Under the pieces are notes generated by a model, which was not told the DNA's origin, did no database searches, and worked only from the letters and a program-made list of their open reading frames with translations. A DNA stretch of 42,624 nucleotides, from contig NZ_DATIND010000142.1 in NCBI RefSeq assembly GCF_035474595.1, positions 1 to 42,624 on the forward strand. The letters are read 5' to 3'. Positions 1 to 8,538 of this stretch are shown piece by piece. Position 1 is the stretch's first letter, and each line of letters opens with the position of its first letter. The position numbers and the translations under genes were made by a program. Source of the stretch: Longimicrobium sp. (GTDB lineage: Bacteria > Gemmatimonadota > Gemmatimonadetes > Longimicrobiales > Longimicrobiaceae).

Positions 1-50
1 GGATGAAAGGAGATTGGTCGTGAGCGCTGATGCCACAGAATGAGCGGATC

Positions 51-107
51 AGCCTCGCGCAGTTTGCGAGGCTTCCCGTAGTTGTTGCTGCGACTTCAGT
101 CGCCGGT
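51..107 (-). repeat. Dispersed two-hairpin element A, copy 1
   Basis: Reverse-oriented copy. One stem-loop has arms AGCCTCGC (51-58) and GCGAGGCT (66-73). A linker that on this strand reads TTCCCGTAGTTGTTGCT follows, then a second stem GCGAC (90-94) with loop TTCA and GTCGC (99-103). Other copies lie at 381-460 and 9325-9405. Confidence 0.75.
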
Positions 108-130
108 GACCGGCTGCGCGCGGAACTTTC

Positions 131-218
131 TATTCAGGCCGGCCACGCCACAAGCGGTTTACGCGCAGAACGTCGCAGGCCGAAGGATCTATACCCTGTC
201 CAGCACGTCAGCCGGGGA
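131..218 (+). repeat. Dispersed element B, copy 1
   Basis: About 88 nt that closely match, in reverse orientation, the copy at 13751-13846. Shared words include GCGCAGAACGT, GCAGGCCGAAGGATC and CCCTGTCCAGCACGTCAGCC. The left end is degenerate (TATTCAGGCC in place of CATCCTGAGGCC). Confidence 0.7.
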
Positions 219-380
219 CCACAACCGAGACTTCTCCGGTGTTGATATCCAAGCACGTGCAAGATAGGGAGATTGGCGCGCCACGTCGACTCGGTGTCAG
301 GACCGGCGACAGATCTTCGGCCGCAATGGTTCGTGCGAGGCAACGACGGTGTGGGGCGGCTTGAGACGATCGTTCGCGGG

Positions 381-460
381 GCTGGCTCCTCACCGGCGAC
401 TGAAGTCGCAGCAACAACTACGAGAAGCCTCGCAAACTGCGCGAGGCTGTTCGGGGTCGG
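381..460 (+). repeat. Dispersed two-hairpin element A, copy 2
   Basis: Stem 1 is GCGAC (396-400), loop TGAA, GTCGC (405-409). Stem 2 is AGCCTCGC (426-433), loop AAACTGC, GCGAGGCT (441-448). The linker GCAACAACTACGAGA between the stems is nearly identical in the copy at 9325-9405. Flanking similarity extends leftwards to the word GCTGGCT. Confidence 0.75.
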
Positions 461-553
461 AAGCTGGTTTCGGCTGCGGAGGATAAACGCTTCATCCTCC
501 CCCTGGGTCGACTCACCATGACGTCGAAGAGGGCGCGGTTCGATGCCCCAGCT

Positions 554-2455
554 TCAGTGCGAGGCAGGGGTTTGCGTCGCGAATGGGTCGAGGGAGCGGA
601 AGGCGGCGCGGATCTGGGCGTCGGTGAGGAGCGGGGCCTGCGGGAGGAGGGGGCGCGCTGCGTCCAGGGCGGGGATCTCGCGCGCGTGGGCGCGCATCCA
701 TGCCTCCAGGCCGCGGAGCGCGCGGGCGTTGGCCTGGCCGTGCGGCGTGCGGTCGCCCGCGGAGGGCTGAAGGATGGCGGTGAGCGCCAGCCGCGGCACC
801 GGCGCGAAGGCGATCTCGGACAGCTTGGCGCGGTACTCCAGGTCGGCCGCCGTCAGCGCCAGCCCAAGCCGGTGGTCGATGGCGTGCCGGCCTTCGTGCG
901 CGAAGATGCCGCTCCGCACCGCGGCGGCGTCGTACGCGGCGATGAACGCGCGCTGCAGTTCCGCGCCCGCGAGGCCGCGCGCCCGCAGGCTGTCGGCGAT
1001 CTGCCGCGTGCCGTCGCGCTGGAGGCGGTCGAGCACGCCGGGGAGAAAGCCGTACGGTGCCCGGGCCGCGCGCCCCCAGTCGTCCGCGCTGTCGGCGGGA
1101 AGGCGGCGGGCGCGCTCGTCGCCGGGGCGCGGCTCGACCCAGCGCGCCCACGCCTGGAGCGCACCGCCGGCGCGCGCGGGGCGGACCTCGTAGATGGCCG
1201 CCGTGTCCGCCCAGCCGCCGTGCGCCGCCTCGCCGTCCCACGCCCAGGTCTGGAACCCGTCGGACGCCAGCTCGTCGAGCACCACGTAGCGCAGCCGCGC
1301 GGCGTGGCCGTACTGCTCCACCGTCTCGGCGCGGTCCAGCACGGCGTGGCCCAGGTGCAGGTCGAAGTATCCCGCCGTGTTGCCGAGCCCCGCGTAGGTG
1401 CCGAACCGCTCGTGGACCGCCGACTGGAACGCCGCCCAGCCGAACGCGGGCGCGGCGCCGGCGGGGAAGAGCGCCGGCCACAGGCGCCGCGCCCCGGCGT
1501 CCAGGTCGCGGCGGAAGGCGCGCGAGTCGCCCTTCCCCAGCGCGGTCAGCCGGTAGTACTCGTCGGTGGTGGCGCGGACGCGGCGCAGGAAGGCGGCGTA
1601 CGCGCCGACCTCGGCGATCTCGGGCGACGCGGGAAGGCCGGCGCCCACCGCCGCCGCCTCGTCGAACATCCGCGACGCGGCGAGGGCGCGGAAGAGGGCG
1701 AGGTGCTCGGCACGCACCGAATCGCCCCCCACCCAGCGGGGAAGGAGCGTGGAGAGGGTGGAGTCCGCGCCGCCCAGCTCGTTGCCGGGCTGGCCGAGGG
1801 TGGTGAGGAAGTAGGACTTCCACCCGGCCAGCGCCGCGGGCCCGTCGCCCGACAGAACGGCGGTGGTGACGAGCTGGCGCGCGGGGCGCAGCATGCCGGG
1901 CCCCGCGCTCACCACCGGCTGCAGCATGGCGACGGCGAGATGGAGCGCGCTCTCGTCGCGGCGGGAGGGCGCTCGCCCGGCCAGGCGCGCCTCCAGCACC
2001 GGCTGGGTGGCGGCGGCGCCGAACTGGGTGGCGGCCTCGGCCGAATCGTCGAGCGATTCCGCCATCTCCATCGCCTTGCGGGCCGCCTCGCGCGCGTCGG
2101 CGAAGCGGCGGCGGGCGGTCTCCATCCGCGCGAGCCCGGCCCACGCCTGCGACGCCAGGGCGCCGGCGTTCAGCGCGGCCGAGTAGTGCGCTCGCCCCGC
2201 GTTCACGTCGCCGCGGTAGCGCCAGGCGAGCAGCGCCAGCATCTGCTCGGCCCGCGAGCGGTCGCGCGGGGCGGCGCCGGGGAGGTGGGCGGCGGAGTCG
2301 AGCAGCGCTTCCGCATCTCCCAGGCGGTGCTGGATGAACGCCTCGGCGCCGCGCACCACCAGCCGCTCCGCGCGCGCCTCAGCCGCAGGGTCGCTCGGGC
2401 GGGCGCAGGTCGCGGCGATGCAGAAGACCAGCAGCGGTGCGGGGAAGCGGCGCAT
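554..2455 (-). CDS. Exported or lipoprotein-like protein with helical repeats and an HExxH motif
   Basis: A 633-residue protein. The chosen ATG at 2455 begins MRRFPAPLLVFCIAATCARP, a short basic plus hydrophobic segment ending in a cysteine, so it is probably a secreted or lipid-anchored protein, although the lipobox (AATC) is not ideal. The first half is rich in alanine and arginine with helical-repeat (TPR-like) spacing around residues 30-150. The C-terminal third contains HEGRH beginning at residue 520, preceded by hydrophobic IFA and followed about 24 residues later by LSEIAF, a possible third metal ligand. This is the arrangement of a gluzincin-type zinc peptidase, but I do not recognise a named family. 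An in-frame upstream extension to 2515 lacks signal-peptide character. It lies downstream of the DUF5916 gene on the same strand, separated by a long hairpin. Function unknown; peptidase activity is inference from one motif. Confidence 0.8.
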   Translation of the reverse strand: MRRFPAPLLVFCIAATCARPSDPAAEARAERLVVRGAEAFIQHRLGDAEALLDSAAHLPGAAPRDRSRAEQMLALLAWRYRGDVNAGRAHYSAALNAGALASQAWAGLARMETARRRFADAREAARKAMEMAESLDDSAEAATQFGAAATQPVLEARLAGRAPSRRDESALHLAVAMLQPVVSAGPGMLRPARQLVTTAVLSGDGPAALAGWKSYFLTTLGQPGNELGGADSTLSTLLPRWVGGDSVRAEHLALFRALAASRMFDEAAAVGAGLPASPEIAEVGAYAAFLRRVRATTDEYYRLTALGKGDSRAFRRDLDAGARRLWPALFPAGAAPAFGWAAFQSAVHERFGTYAGLGNTAGYFDLHLGHAVLDRAETVEQYGHAARLRYVVLDELASDGFQTWAWDGEAAHGGWADTAAIYEVRPARAGGALQAWARWVEPRPGDERARRLPADSADDWGRAARAPYGFLPGVLDRLQRDGTRQIADSLRARGLAGAELQRAFIAAYDAAAVRSGIFAHEGRHAIDHRLGLALTAADLEYRAKLSEIAFAPVPRLALTAILQPSAGDRTPHGQANARALRGLEAWMRAHAREIPALDAARPLLPQAPLLTDAQIRAAFRSLDPFATQTPASH

Positions 2456-2546
2456 CGTCGGGGGATGGAAGACCGGAAGGCGGCAAGCGGTGCATCCCGA
2501 CGTAAATCCCCGCATCCCCTCTCGTCAATGATCCTGAACAGATGAA

Positions 2547-2628
2547 TCTCACACGGAGGGAACGGAGGTAACGGAGAACTCACCGCGAGCGCGGTTTTCC
2601 TCCGTTTCCTCCGTTCCCTCGCGTGAAA
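2547..2628. repeat. Long hairpin repeat, family D, copy 1
   Basis: Imperfect inverted repeat. The left arm begins TCTCACACGGAGGGAACGG and the right arm ends CCGTTCCCTCGCGTGAAA, with a GC-rich loop. It lies between two minus-strand genes and could act as a transcription stop for the DUF5916 gene, but no U-tract follows. It is a diverged member of the family seen at 16317-16396, 39348-39415, 40205-40283 and the right window edge. Confidence 0.65.
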
Positions 2629-2643
2629 CCGATCTTTCGGTAT

Positions 2644-5349
2644 CTACAGGTTCAACCAGTAGTTGAACTTCACGAGCAGGACGTTGGTGCTGGGCGAGCG
2701 GTCGCCGTCGAACAGGCGGCCGAAGTCGCGCGCGAAGCGGAACTGGCCGTTCGGCTCGAAGTTCTCGCGCCCCTGGCTCCACACCACGAACAGCGTCGAC
2801 CCCGGCCGGTACTCCCAGCGCAGCACCGTGTTGGTGCGCAGCGCCTTGAAGTTGAAGTCCGGCCGTCCGAACGAGAACTCCGGTGTCCCGTCGCCGTCGC
2901 GGTCCACCGAGTACAGCCCGTCCTCGAGCGAGAGCGCGTTGCCGAAGTGGCTGAAGCGCGAATCGAAGCTCTTCGCGTGCGGGTCCACCACCTCCTTCAG
3001 TCCCCCGTACTCGCCCGTGGCCACGAACGGCTGCGCGTAGAAGTCCAGCGTGAGGCGCGGGGTGAAGGCGTAGCTCGCGCGCGTGGTCAGCGACACCGAG
3101 CGCTGGCGGATGTCGGCGAACACGTAGTGCGGCTGCCCCGCCGCATCCCGCGGCGCCGAGACGAAGATCCACGGGTCGCGGCCGACGGTGAGGCTGGGCC
3201 CCGCCGTCAGGCGCAGCCGCGCGCCGGCCCGCAGCGTGGCGTCGGTCCCCACGCTCCAGCTGTGCCCCACCGTGCTCCACTCGTTGTAGCCGTCGGCCCA
3301 GATGTCGCCCGAAAGGCGGCGGCGCGGGTCGCTGTTGATCCCCGCGTCGTAGTGCGTGTACGCCGGGCCGATGAACGACGGCCCGCCGCGCAGGATGTCG
3401 GTGCGCAGCGCCGGGAACTCGGTGTCGCTGCCGAAGTAGCCGCTCCAGTTGTTCCGCAGGTCGGCCGAGCCGTTCACGTTCATTCCCGTGGTCAGCCGCT
3501 CGCCCGCGAAGTTGTAGCCGTTCCACGCGTTGAAGTTGGCGTCCCAGCGCAGGAAGCGCTTCGTGGGCTCGAAGTGGTTGTAGCCGATCCATCCCCCCTG
3601 CAGGAACCAGTCGGTGCTGCGCTGGAACCCCAGGTCGTTCATCTCCAGCCCCGGCGAGCGGGCGTGCGCGTACAGGCCGCCGCGCATGTGGCCGCCGCCG
3701 GTCTTCTCCACCTTCACGTCGGCCAGCCACCCGCTCAGCGAGGTGCGCGTGGGGTCGAACTCCACGTCGGCCGCGTCGGGGCGCTGGAAGTAGTGGCCGG
3801 GGCCCAGCTGGATGCGCGAGATGGCGGCGGTGCTCCCGCGCACCAGCGAGCCCAGCGCCGACGCGCGCAGCTCGTAGTTGCCGCCCCAGAAGCGGTGCCG
3901 CCCGTCTACCCCCGCCAGGAAGGCGTCGCGGGTGAGCAGCGAGAGCCGCGGATCGCCGGCGTCCAGGTCGCGCACGGTGGCGCTGGCGATGGCGCCGATG
4001 GCGCTCTGGCCGCCGCGGAAGTCCTGGATCACGCGGCCCACGAAGTAGTTGGTGAGCGGCTCCACCGTGGCCGCGCGGCGGACGCCCGACGGGTCGATGT
4101 ACTCCGTCTGCTCGCGCGCGGTCAGCGCGTCCAGGATCCCCACCGAGAGCCCGCCCGCCGTCTTCCCGCTGACCTTGGCGGCGCCCAGGATGGTGGTGTT
4201 CTGCGGGCGCTCGGCGAAGTCGCTGGCCGGGTCCGAGGCCTGCGGCTCGCGCCCCAGCCGGCGCGAGTAGAAGGGCTGGTCGTTGCCGAAGCCGCCGCTG
4301 CGCACGAAGTACGGAAAGCTCACGCCGAAGCGGAAGATGTCGGCCCCCTCGGTGAAGAACGGCCGCCGCTCGGAGAAGAAGGTCTCGAACGCGGTCAGGT
4401 TCACCTGGCTGGGGTCGGCCTCCACCTGCCCGAAGTCGGGGTTGATGGTGGCGGTAAGGGTGAGGTTGGAGGTCAGCCCGTAGCGCACGTCGGCGCCGAC
4501 GCCGCCCACCGCGTCGTTGGGCGAGAAGAAGGGGTCGCCCGGGCGGTTGGGCGCGCGGGTGAGGCGGGCCAGGGTGTAGGGGATCACCTCCAGCCGCCGC
4601 CCCGAGCTCACCCCGCGGATGCCGTGCAGCTCGCCGAACTGCGAGACGAAGCCGTTGCGGTCCGGCCGGATGTTGGACCAGTCGTCGCGCTCGTTGCGCC
4701 GGGCGATGTCGCGCCCCACGTCGAACCCCCACGTCTGCCCGGCGGAGTCCGCGCGGGTGCTGAAGCGCAGCTGCGACAGCGGGATGCGGTACTCGGCCAC
4801 CCACCCGGCGCTGTCCACCTTCGTCTCCGACTCCCACACCGCGTCCCACCCCACGTCCTCGCTGGTGTCGTTGGAGTGGAAGACGTCCTTCTGCACGTTG
4901 GCCGGGTTCACCGAGAAGCGGAATGCCGTGCGCTTGTCGTTGTAGCTGTCGATGGTCACGTGGATCCACTCGCTCGTGACCCCGCTCATGTCGCGCCGGC
5001 CCACGGGGGCGACGATGGAGTCGGGCGACGGGTCGAAGGCGCGGACGCCCACGTAGATGGCCGCGTCGTCGTACACCACGCGCGCCTCGGTGCGGAGCGA
5101 GGCGGCCGAGCCGGGGTTGGGCACCCGCTGCACGAAGTCGGCGAGCGGCTGCGCCTGCGCCCACGCGGCGTCGTCCAGCACGCCGTCCAGCTTCGGGGCC
5201 GCGCCGGTGATGCGCACCGCCGTTCCCGGGCGGCGTGCCTCCGCCGCCGCGGCGCGCGCGGGCGGGGCGGACTGCTGCGACTGCGCCAGGGCGACGGCCG
5301 GATGGAAGGAGACGAGGAGCAGCGCGGGAAGGGTGATGCGTGACCGCAT
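2644..5349 (-). CDS. DUF5916 protein: CBM9-like N-terminus and predicted outer-membrane barrel
   Basis: A 901-residue protein starting at ATG 5349, with GGAG 8 nt upstream (5358-5361). Residues 1-22 are a signal peptide (MRSRITLPALLLVSFH, cleavage near ALAQ). Residues about 45-220 resemble a carbohydrate-binding family 9 type domain (PKLDGVLDDAAWAQA, AIYVGVRAFD, WVAEYRIPLSQLRF), which is the usual start of DUF5916 proteins. The rest is a long series of alternating aromatic and polar strands ending in aromatic LVKFNYWLNL, typical of a C-terminal outer-membrane barrel. The motif FFSERRPFFTEGADIFRFG is characteristic of this family. The substrate is unknown; the family often accompanies polymer breakdown or uptake genes, but none is adjacent. 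The upstream in-frame extension to 5448 is rejected because it would bury the signal peptide. Confidence 0.9.
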   Translation of the reverse strand: MRSRITLPALLLVSFHPAVALAQSQQSAPPARAAAAEARRPGTAVRITGAAPKLDGVLDDAAWAQAQPLADFVQRVPNPGSAASLRTEARVVYDDAAIYVGVRAFDPSPDSIVAPVGRRDMSGVTSEWIHVTIDSYNDKRTAFRFSVNPANVQKDVFHSNDTSEDVGWDAVWESETKVDSAGWVAEYRIPLSQLRFSTRADSAGQTWGFDVGRDIARRNERDDWSNIRPDRNGFVSQFGELHGIRGVSSGRRLEVIPYTLARLTRAPNRPGDPFFSPNDAVGGVGADVRYGLTSNLTLTATINPDFGQVEADPSQVNLTAFETFFSERRPFFTEGADIFRFGVSFPYFVRSGGFGNDQPFYSRRLGREPQASDPASDFAERPQNTTILGAAKVSGKTAGGLSVGILDALTAREQTEYIDPSGVRRAATVEPLTNYFVGRVIQDFRGGQSAIGAIASATVRDLDAGDPRLSLLTRDAFLAGVDGRHRFWGGNYELRASALGSLVRGSTAAISRIQLGPGHYFQRPDAADVEFDPTRTSLSGWLADVKVEKTGGGHMRGGLYAHARSPGLEMNDLGFQRSTDWFLQGGWIGYNHFEPTKRFLRWDANFNAWNGYNFAGERLTTGMNVNGSADLRNNWSGYFGSDTEFPALRTDILRGGPSFIGPAYTHYDAGINSDPRRRLSGDIWADGYNEWSTVGHSWSVGTDATLRAGARLRLTAGPSLTVGRDPWIFVSAPRDAAGQPHYVFADIRQRSVSLTTRASYAFTPRLTLDFYAQPFVATGEYGGLKEVVDPHAKSFDSRFSHFGNALSLEDGLYSVDRDGDGTPEFSFGRPDFNFKALRTNTVLRWEYRPGSTLFVVWSQGRENFEPNGQFRFARDFGRLFDGDRSPSTNVLLVKFNYWLNL

Positions 5350-5496
5350 GGTCGGGTCTCCGACGCTCGGGAGGGGGCAGCCGGATCCGCGGTGCGCGGA
5401 GGAGCGGCTGTCGTGTGCGGGATACCACCTGGTTCGTCTTGGATGCACGCCGCGCGCGAAGGGTTGGAAGCGATCGCGGCGACGTCGTGGACAGGC

Positions 5497-5514
5497 ATGC
5501 TAATTATCTAGCAT
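5497..5514. promoter_or_regulatory. AT-rich palindrome in a divergent intergenic region
   Basis: ATGCTA (5497-5502) and TAGCAT (5509-5514) flank ATTATC. It is an AT-rich island in a GC-rich gap between the minus-strand DUF5916 gene and the plus-strand DUF1540 gene. The minus strand reads GATAAT, a -10-like word, across it. It may be a promoter or operator; no clear -35 is seen. Confidence 0.3.
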
Positions 5515-5665
5515 TAAGGACGCAAGAGTTTTCTGCTGGGATTCCAGCATCTGAACCCACCCGCGGCTGGTCTCCAGCCAAGTGTTTGCCAAACCTGCGT
5601 TTACGGCCGCAATGGTCCGGATGTTGCTCTTCTCCCGGGCGAACCCTGAACCGAGGAGGCGCAGG

Positions 5666-5848
5666 ATGCAGAACCCCCAGGAACGTCCGCAGGCCCAGCT
5701 TTCCGTGGTGGGCGCGTGCACGGTGACGGACTGCAAGTTCAACGAGGCCCACGAGTGCCACGCCGGGCAGATCGAGGTTCGCGTGGGGCAGGACGGCGCC
5801 CACTGCGCCACCTACACCCCCGAGGCCTCCACCCGCCCGCGCCCGTAG
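5666..5848 (+). CDS. DUF1540 domain small cysteine-rich protein
   Basis: A 60-residue protein. The ATG at 5666 is chosen because GAGGAGG (5653-5659) sits 6 nt upstream; the longer frame from 5582 has no ribosome site. The pattern CTVTDCKFNEAHECHAGQI, then a cysteine in HCATY, matches the DUF1540 family (CxVxxCxxNxxxxCxAxxI), small four-cysteine proteins probably binding a metal. Their role is not established. It is monocistronic, with its own promoter region to the left and a strong terminator 22 nt after the stop. Confidence 0.88.
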   Translation: MQNPQERPQAQLSVVGACTVTDCKFNEAHECHAGQIEVRVGQDGAHCATYTPEASTRPRP

Positions 5849-5870
5849 CGGCCGGCCGGATCAGCGGACC

Positions 5871-5899
5871 AGGGGCCCCTCGCCGGGGCCCCTTTTTTT
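5871..5899 (+). terminator. Intrinsic terminator after the DUF1540 gene
   Basis: Perfect 9-bp stem AGGGGCCCC (5871-5879) and GGGGCCCCT (5885-5893) with loop TCGCC, followed by a run of T to 5899. Confidence 0.92.
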
Positions 5900-5995
5900 C
5901 GTTCCGCACCATCCTCTGTGAGATGCCTGTTGTATCTCTTCGTCCCGCGGGATCTATTCAGGGACTCGCGGGACGGATTCGGCAGAGGAGATGAA

Positions 5996-6925
5996 GTGAC
6001 GGAGACGGGATCGTTGGCGCAGCCAAACATCTTTGCGGGCGCGCGGTTCGACCGCGCGGCGCTGCTGCGGCGGGACGGGGACTGGATCGGCGAGCGGCTG
6101 CGCGACCCGGCCAGCCGCTTCGCGCCCGTGTGGCAGCTGAAGAACCTGTTCGCGGCGGACGGCGAGCCGCGCGTCCGCTGGCTTACCGCCGACGAGGCGG
6201 CGCCGCTGCTGGGCGCGGGGACGGCGGTGTTCCTGGGGATGGACGACGGCGCGGCGCACTTCGCGGTCGAGGTGGGGCACGAGGACCCGGCCGACGTGGC
6301 GCTCGCGGCCGGCGGCGAGTTCGAGGAGCTGCGCCGCCACGGCTCCATCCTGCCGCCGCGCGACGCCGGGATGCTGGCCTTCGCGCGGGGGATGATGCAC
6401 TGGCACGCGCGCCACCGCTTCTGCGGCGTGTGCGGCGAGCCCACCGAGGTGCGCGACGCGGGGCACGTGCGCGCCTGCACCGCGCCCGCCTGCGGCGCCG
6501 TCCACTTCCCGCGCACCGACCCCGCCGTGATCATGCTGGTGACGCACGAGGATCGCGCCCTGCTCGGCCGCCAGTCGAGCTGGGACGCGGGGCGCTACTC
6601 CACCCTCGCGGGCTTCGTGGAGCCCGGCGAGAGCCTGGAGGACGCGGTCGCGCGCGAGGTGTGGGAGGAAGCGGGCGTGCGGCTGGGCGAAGTCCGCTAC
6701 CACTCGTCGCAGCCGTGGCCCTTCCCGTCGTCGCTGATGGTGGGCTTCACCGCCGAAGCCGCGGACGAGCGCATCGAAGTCGACCACGACGAGCTGGAAG
6801 ACGCGCGCTGGTTCACCCGTGACGACCTTCGCCGCGGCCTGGCCGGCGGCACGCTCCTTCTCCCCTCCCCCATCTCCATCTCCCACCGTCTGGTGACCGG
6901 GTGGCTGGAGGGGGGAGTGAGGTAA
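5996..6925 (+). CDS. nudC: NAD(+) diphosphatase / RNA NAD-decapping Nudix hydrolase, NudC type
   Basis: A 309-residue protein. GTG at 5996 is preferred because AGAGGAG (5984-5990) lies 5 nt upstream; the longer frame from 5918 starts inside the preceding terminator region. Zinc ribbon cysteines are C143 and C146 (FCGVCG), C161 and C166. The Nudix box starts at about residue 206 (GFVEPGESLEDAVAREV, then WEEAG). The NudC-specific SQPWPFPSSLM motif follows. NudC enzymes cleave NAD(H) to NMN(H) and AMP and remove NAD caps from RNA. The length is a little above the family norm, due to a longer N-terminal domain. It stands alone between the terminator and a repeat-bearing gap. Confidence 0.93.
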   Translation: MTETGSLAQPNIFAGARFDRAALLRRDGDWIGERLRDPASRFAPVWQLKNLFAADGEPRVRWLTADEAAPLLGAGTAVFLGMDDGAAHFAVEVGHEDPADVALAAGGEFEELRRHGSILPPRDAGMLAFARGMMHWHARHRFCGVCGEPTEVRDAGHVRACTAPACGAVHFPRTDPAVIMLVTHEDRALLGRQSSWDAGRYSTLAGFVEPGESLEDAVAREVWEEAGVRLGEVRYHSSQPWPFPSSLMVGFTAEAADERIEVDHDELEDARWFTRDDLRRGLAGGTLLLPSPISISHRLVTGWLEGGVR

Positions 6926-7050
6926 AGTGCGGGGGATGGAGATGTGATCGCGGCGAGAGGAGAGGCATCGGCGCGCGTCCGCGGCTGGCTCCCTCCCCCG
7001 GCCCCTCCGCCCGCTCCGCGGGGGAGGGGAGAAGTGCAACTTCGGGATGT

Positions 7051-7153
7051 AAACCGCACAGAGACGTCATCCTGAGGCCGACCATGACGGACTTGTCCTG
7101 CACAACAGGCGGCAGGCCGAAGGATCTATAGCCGGCATCGCACGTCGAATGCG
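7051..7153 (+). repeat. Dispersed element B, copy 2
   Basis: Starts with CGCACAGAGACGTCATCCTG, followed by AGGCCGACCA. The inner word is GGCAGGCCGAAGGATCTAT and the end resembles GCATCGCACGTCGAATG. It matches the copy at 13609-13715 at both ends, with a divergent middle. Confidence 0.65.
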
Positions 7154-7230
7154 GTATCGCATGTCTGTTCCCGATCAAGGTAGCTTTCGAGAAAAGAAAA
7201 GCCCCGCCGCCGCTATACCTCGAAAGGCTA

Positions 7231-7249
7231 CCCCAAGCGGAACTTGGGG
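7231..7249 (-). terminator. Possible terminator hairpin for the MFS gene
   Basis: CCCCAAG (7231-7237) pairs with CTTGGGG (7243-7249) around a 5-nt loop, 47 nt past the MFS stop codon. On the minus strand the next U-rich word (CTTTTCTTTTC) comes only about 30 nt later, so this is a weak call. Confidence 0.4.
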
Positions 7250-7296
7250 CTTCGCGGAACGACAGGGCTTCTGCGATGATGTAAATCGCGTCCGCG

Positions 7297-8538
7297 TCAC
7301 AGCGGAACCGGTTTTGGCGGAACCACCAGCGGCAGCAGCACCGCCGCCGCCAGCGCCAGCGCGGCGCCGGTGAGGAACGCCGCCGCGGAGCCGAACGCAT
7401 CCCAGACCAGGCCGAAGAGGATGCTGGCGAAAAGGACGGAGACGCCGGTGACCGCGTGGTACCAGCCGAACGCGCTTCCCCGCACCGCGGCGGGGGCGAG
7501 TGCGGCCACCAGCGCCTTCTCCGGCGCCTCCGTCAGCCCGAAGAACAGGCCGTAGGCGACGAAGAGCGCCCACGCGTGCCACTCCACCCCGGCGAACGCG
7601 AACCCCGCGTACACCGCGGCGTAGACCACCCATCCCCCCACGATCGCCGCGCGCGGGCCCGTGCGGTCGCTCATCCGCCCGCCGATGACGCTCCACACCA
7701 TCTTGCTCACGTGCAGCGCCGCCCAGAGCAGCGGGATCAGCGCCACCGCCACGCCCAGCTGCCGCGCGCGCAGCAGCAGGAACGCGTCCGACGAGTTGCC
7801 GAGCGCGAACAGCACCAGCACGCCCAGGTAGCGCGGCATCACCGGCCCCATCTCCGCCAGCGGCGGGAGGATGCGGCGGCCGGGCGCGGCGGGCCCGGCG
7901 GCGACGGCGCGCGGCGTCTCGCGCACCTTCGCCATCACCACCAGGAAGGTGAGGATGCCGGGAACGAGCGCCAGGGCGAACACCACGCGCAGGCGGTGCG
8001 GCTGGTCGCCCACCACCACCAGCAGGAGCGCGCTGGCCAGCAGCGGCCCGATCACCGCGCCCGCGTGGTCGGCCGCGCGGTGGATGCCGAACGCGGCGCC
8101 GCGCACCTCGGGCGCCACCGACTCGGCCAGCATGGCATCGCGCGGCGCGGTGCGCAGCCCCTTCCCCACGCGGTCGGCGAAGCGGATGCCGAGCACCTGC
8201 CACGCGCCCGTCGCCAGCGCGATCAGCGGCCGCCCCGCCGCGGCGATCCCGTATCCCCATGCCACCAGCGCCTTCCGCTTCCCGAAGCGGTCGGCCACCA
8301 CGCCGCTGGCCAGCTTCAGCAGGCTGCTGCTGGCCTCGGCCACCCCCTCGATCACCCCCAGGAACGCGGGGCCGGCGCCCAGCACGCCGGTCAGGAAGAG
8401 CGGGAGGAGCGGGTAGATCATCTCGCTGGCCGAGTCGTTCAGCAGCGAGACCACGCTCAGCCAGAGCAGGTTGCCGCGCAGCAGCGAAGCCTTGCGCGGC
8501 GGCAGGGCTTCGGCGGCCGCGGGGGGATCGCCAGGCAT
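7297..8538 (-). CDS. Major facilitator superfamily (MFS) transporter
   Basis: A 413-residue integral membrane protein with about 12 hydrophobic segments in two halves and a longer central loop near residues 195-215 (ETPRAVAAGPAAPGRR). Between helices 2 and 3 is the MFS signature-like ADRFGKRKALVAWGYG. The segment RVGKGLRTAPRDAMLAE is typical of an MFS subgroup often labelled YfcJ/YwoG-like or multidrug resistance-like. ATG at 8538 is used; GTG at 8541 is directly adjacent and equally possible, and neither has a clear ribosome site. The substrate cannot be read from the sequence. It may be cotranscribed with the small gene at 8693, but a strong hairpin separates them. Confidence 0.88.
   Translation of the reverse strand: MPGDPPAAAEALPPRKASLLRGNLLWLSVVSLLNDSASEMIYPLLPLFLTGVLGAGPAFLGVIEGVAEASSSLLKLASGVVADRFGKRKALVAWGYGIAAAGRPLIALATGAWQVLGIRFADRVGKGLRTAPRDAMLAESVAPEVRGAAFGIHRAADHAGAVIGPLLASALLLVVVGDQPHRLRVVFALALVPGILTFLVVMAKVRETPRAVAAGPAAPGRRILPPLAEMGPVMPRYLGVLVLFALGNSSDAFLLLRARQLGVAVALIPLLWAALHVSKMVWSVIGGRMSDRTGPRAAIVGGWVVYAAVYAGFAFAGVEWHAWALFVAYGLFFGLTEAPEKALVAALAPAAVRGSAFGWYHAVTGVSVLFASILFGLVWDAFGSAAAFLTGAALALAAAVLLPLVVPPKPVPL

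Larger units (their letters stand above)
1..553. other. Gene-free repeat-filled region
   Basis: No convincing gene is visible. The stretch is built from dispersed elements: two copies of the two-hairpin element A in opposite orientation (near 51-107 and 381-460) enclosing a copy of element B (131-218) and a fragment with an inverted AGATCTTCGGCC-like end near 310-322. Short open frames here are accounted for by these repeats; two on opposite strands begin with the same residues, MLLRLQSPV, because both read the A repeat. Confidence 0.75.
6926..7296. other. Intergenic region with repeat and hairpins, no gene
   Basis: Convergent gap between nudC (+) and the MFS gene (-). It holds element B copy 2, an inverted repeat (GGTAGCTTTCGAG at 7179-7191, matched with one extra G by 7219-7232), and a hairpin at 7231-7249. 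No coding signal is seen. Confidence 0.6.

Noticed and set aside
518-2545. 675-codon plus-strand open frame over the HExxH protein gene
   Set aside because: It is the antisense shadow of a gene with signal peptide and motif; its own translation is low-complexity Arg/Gly/Ala and has no family features.
2623-5343. 906-codon plus-strand frame opposite the DUF5916 gene
   Set aside because: Shadow frame caused by high GC codon bias; the minus-strand protein has clear family motifs.
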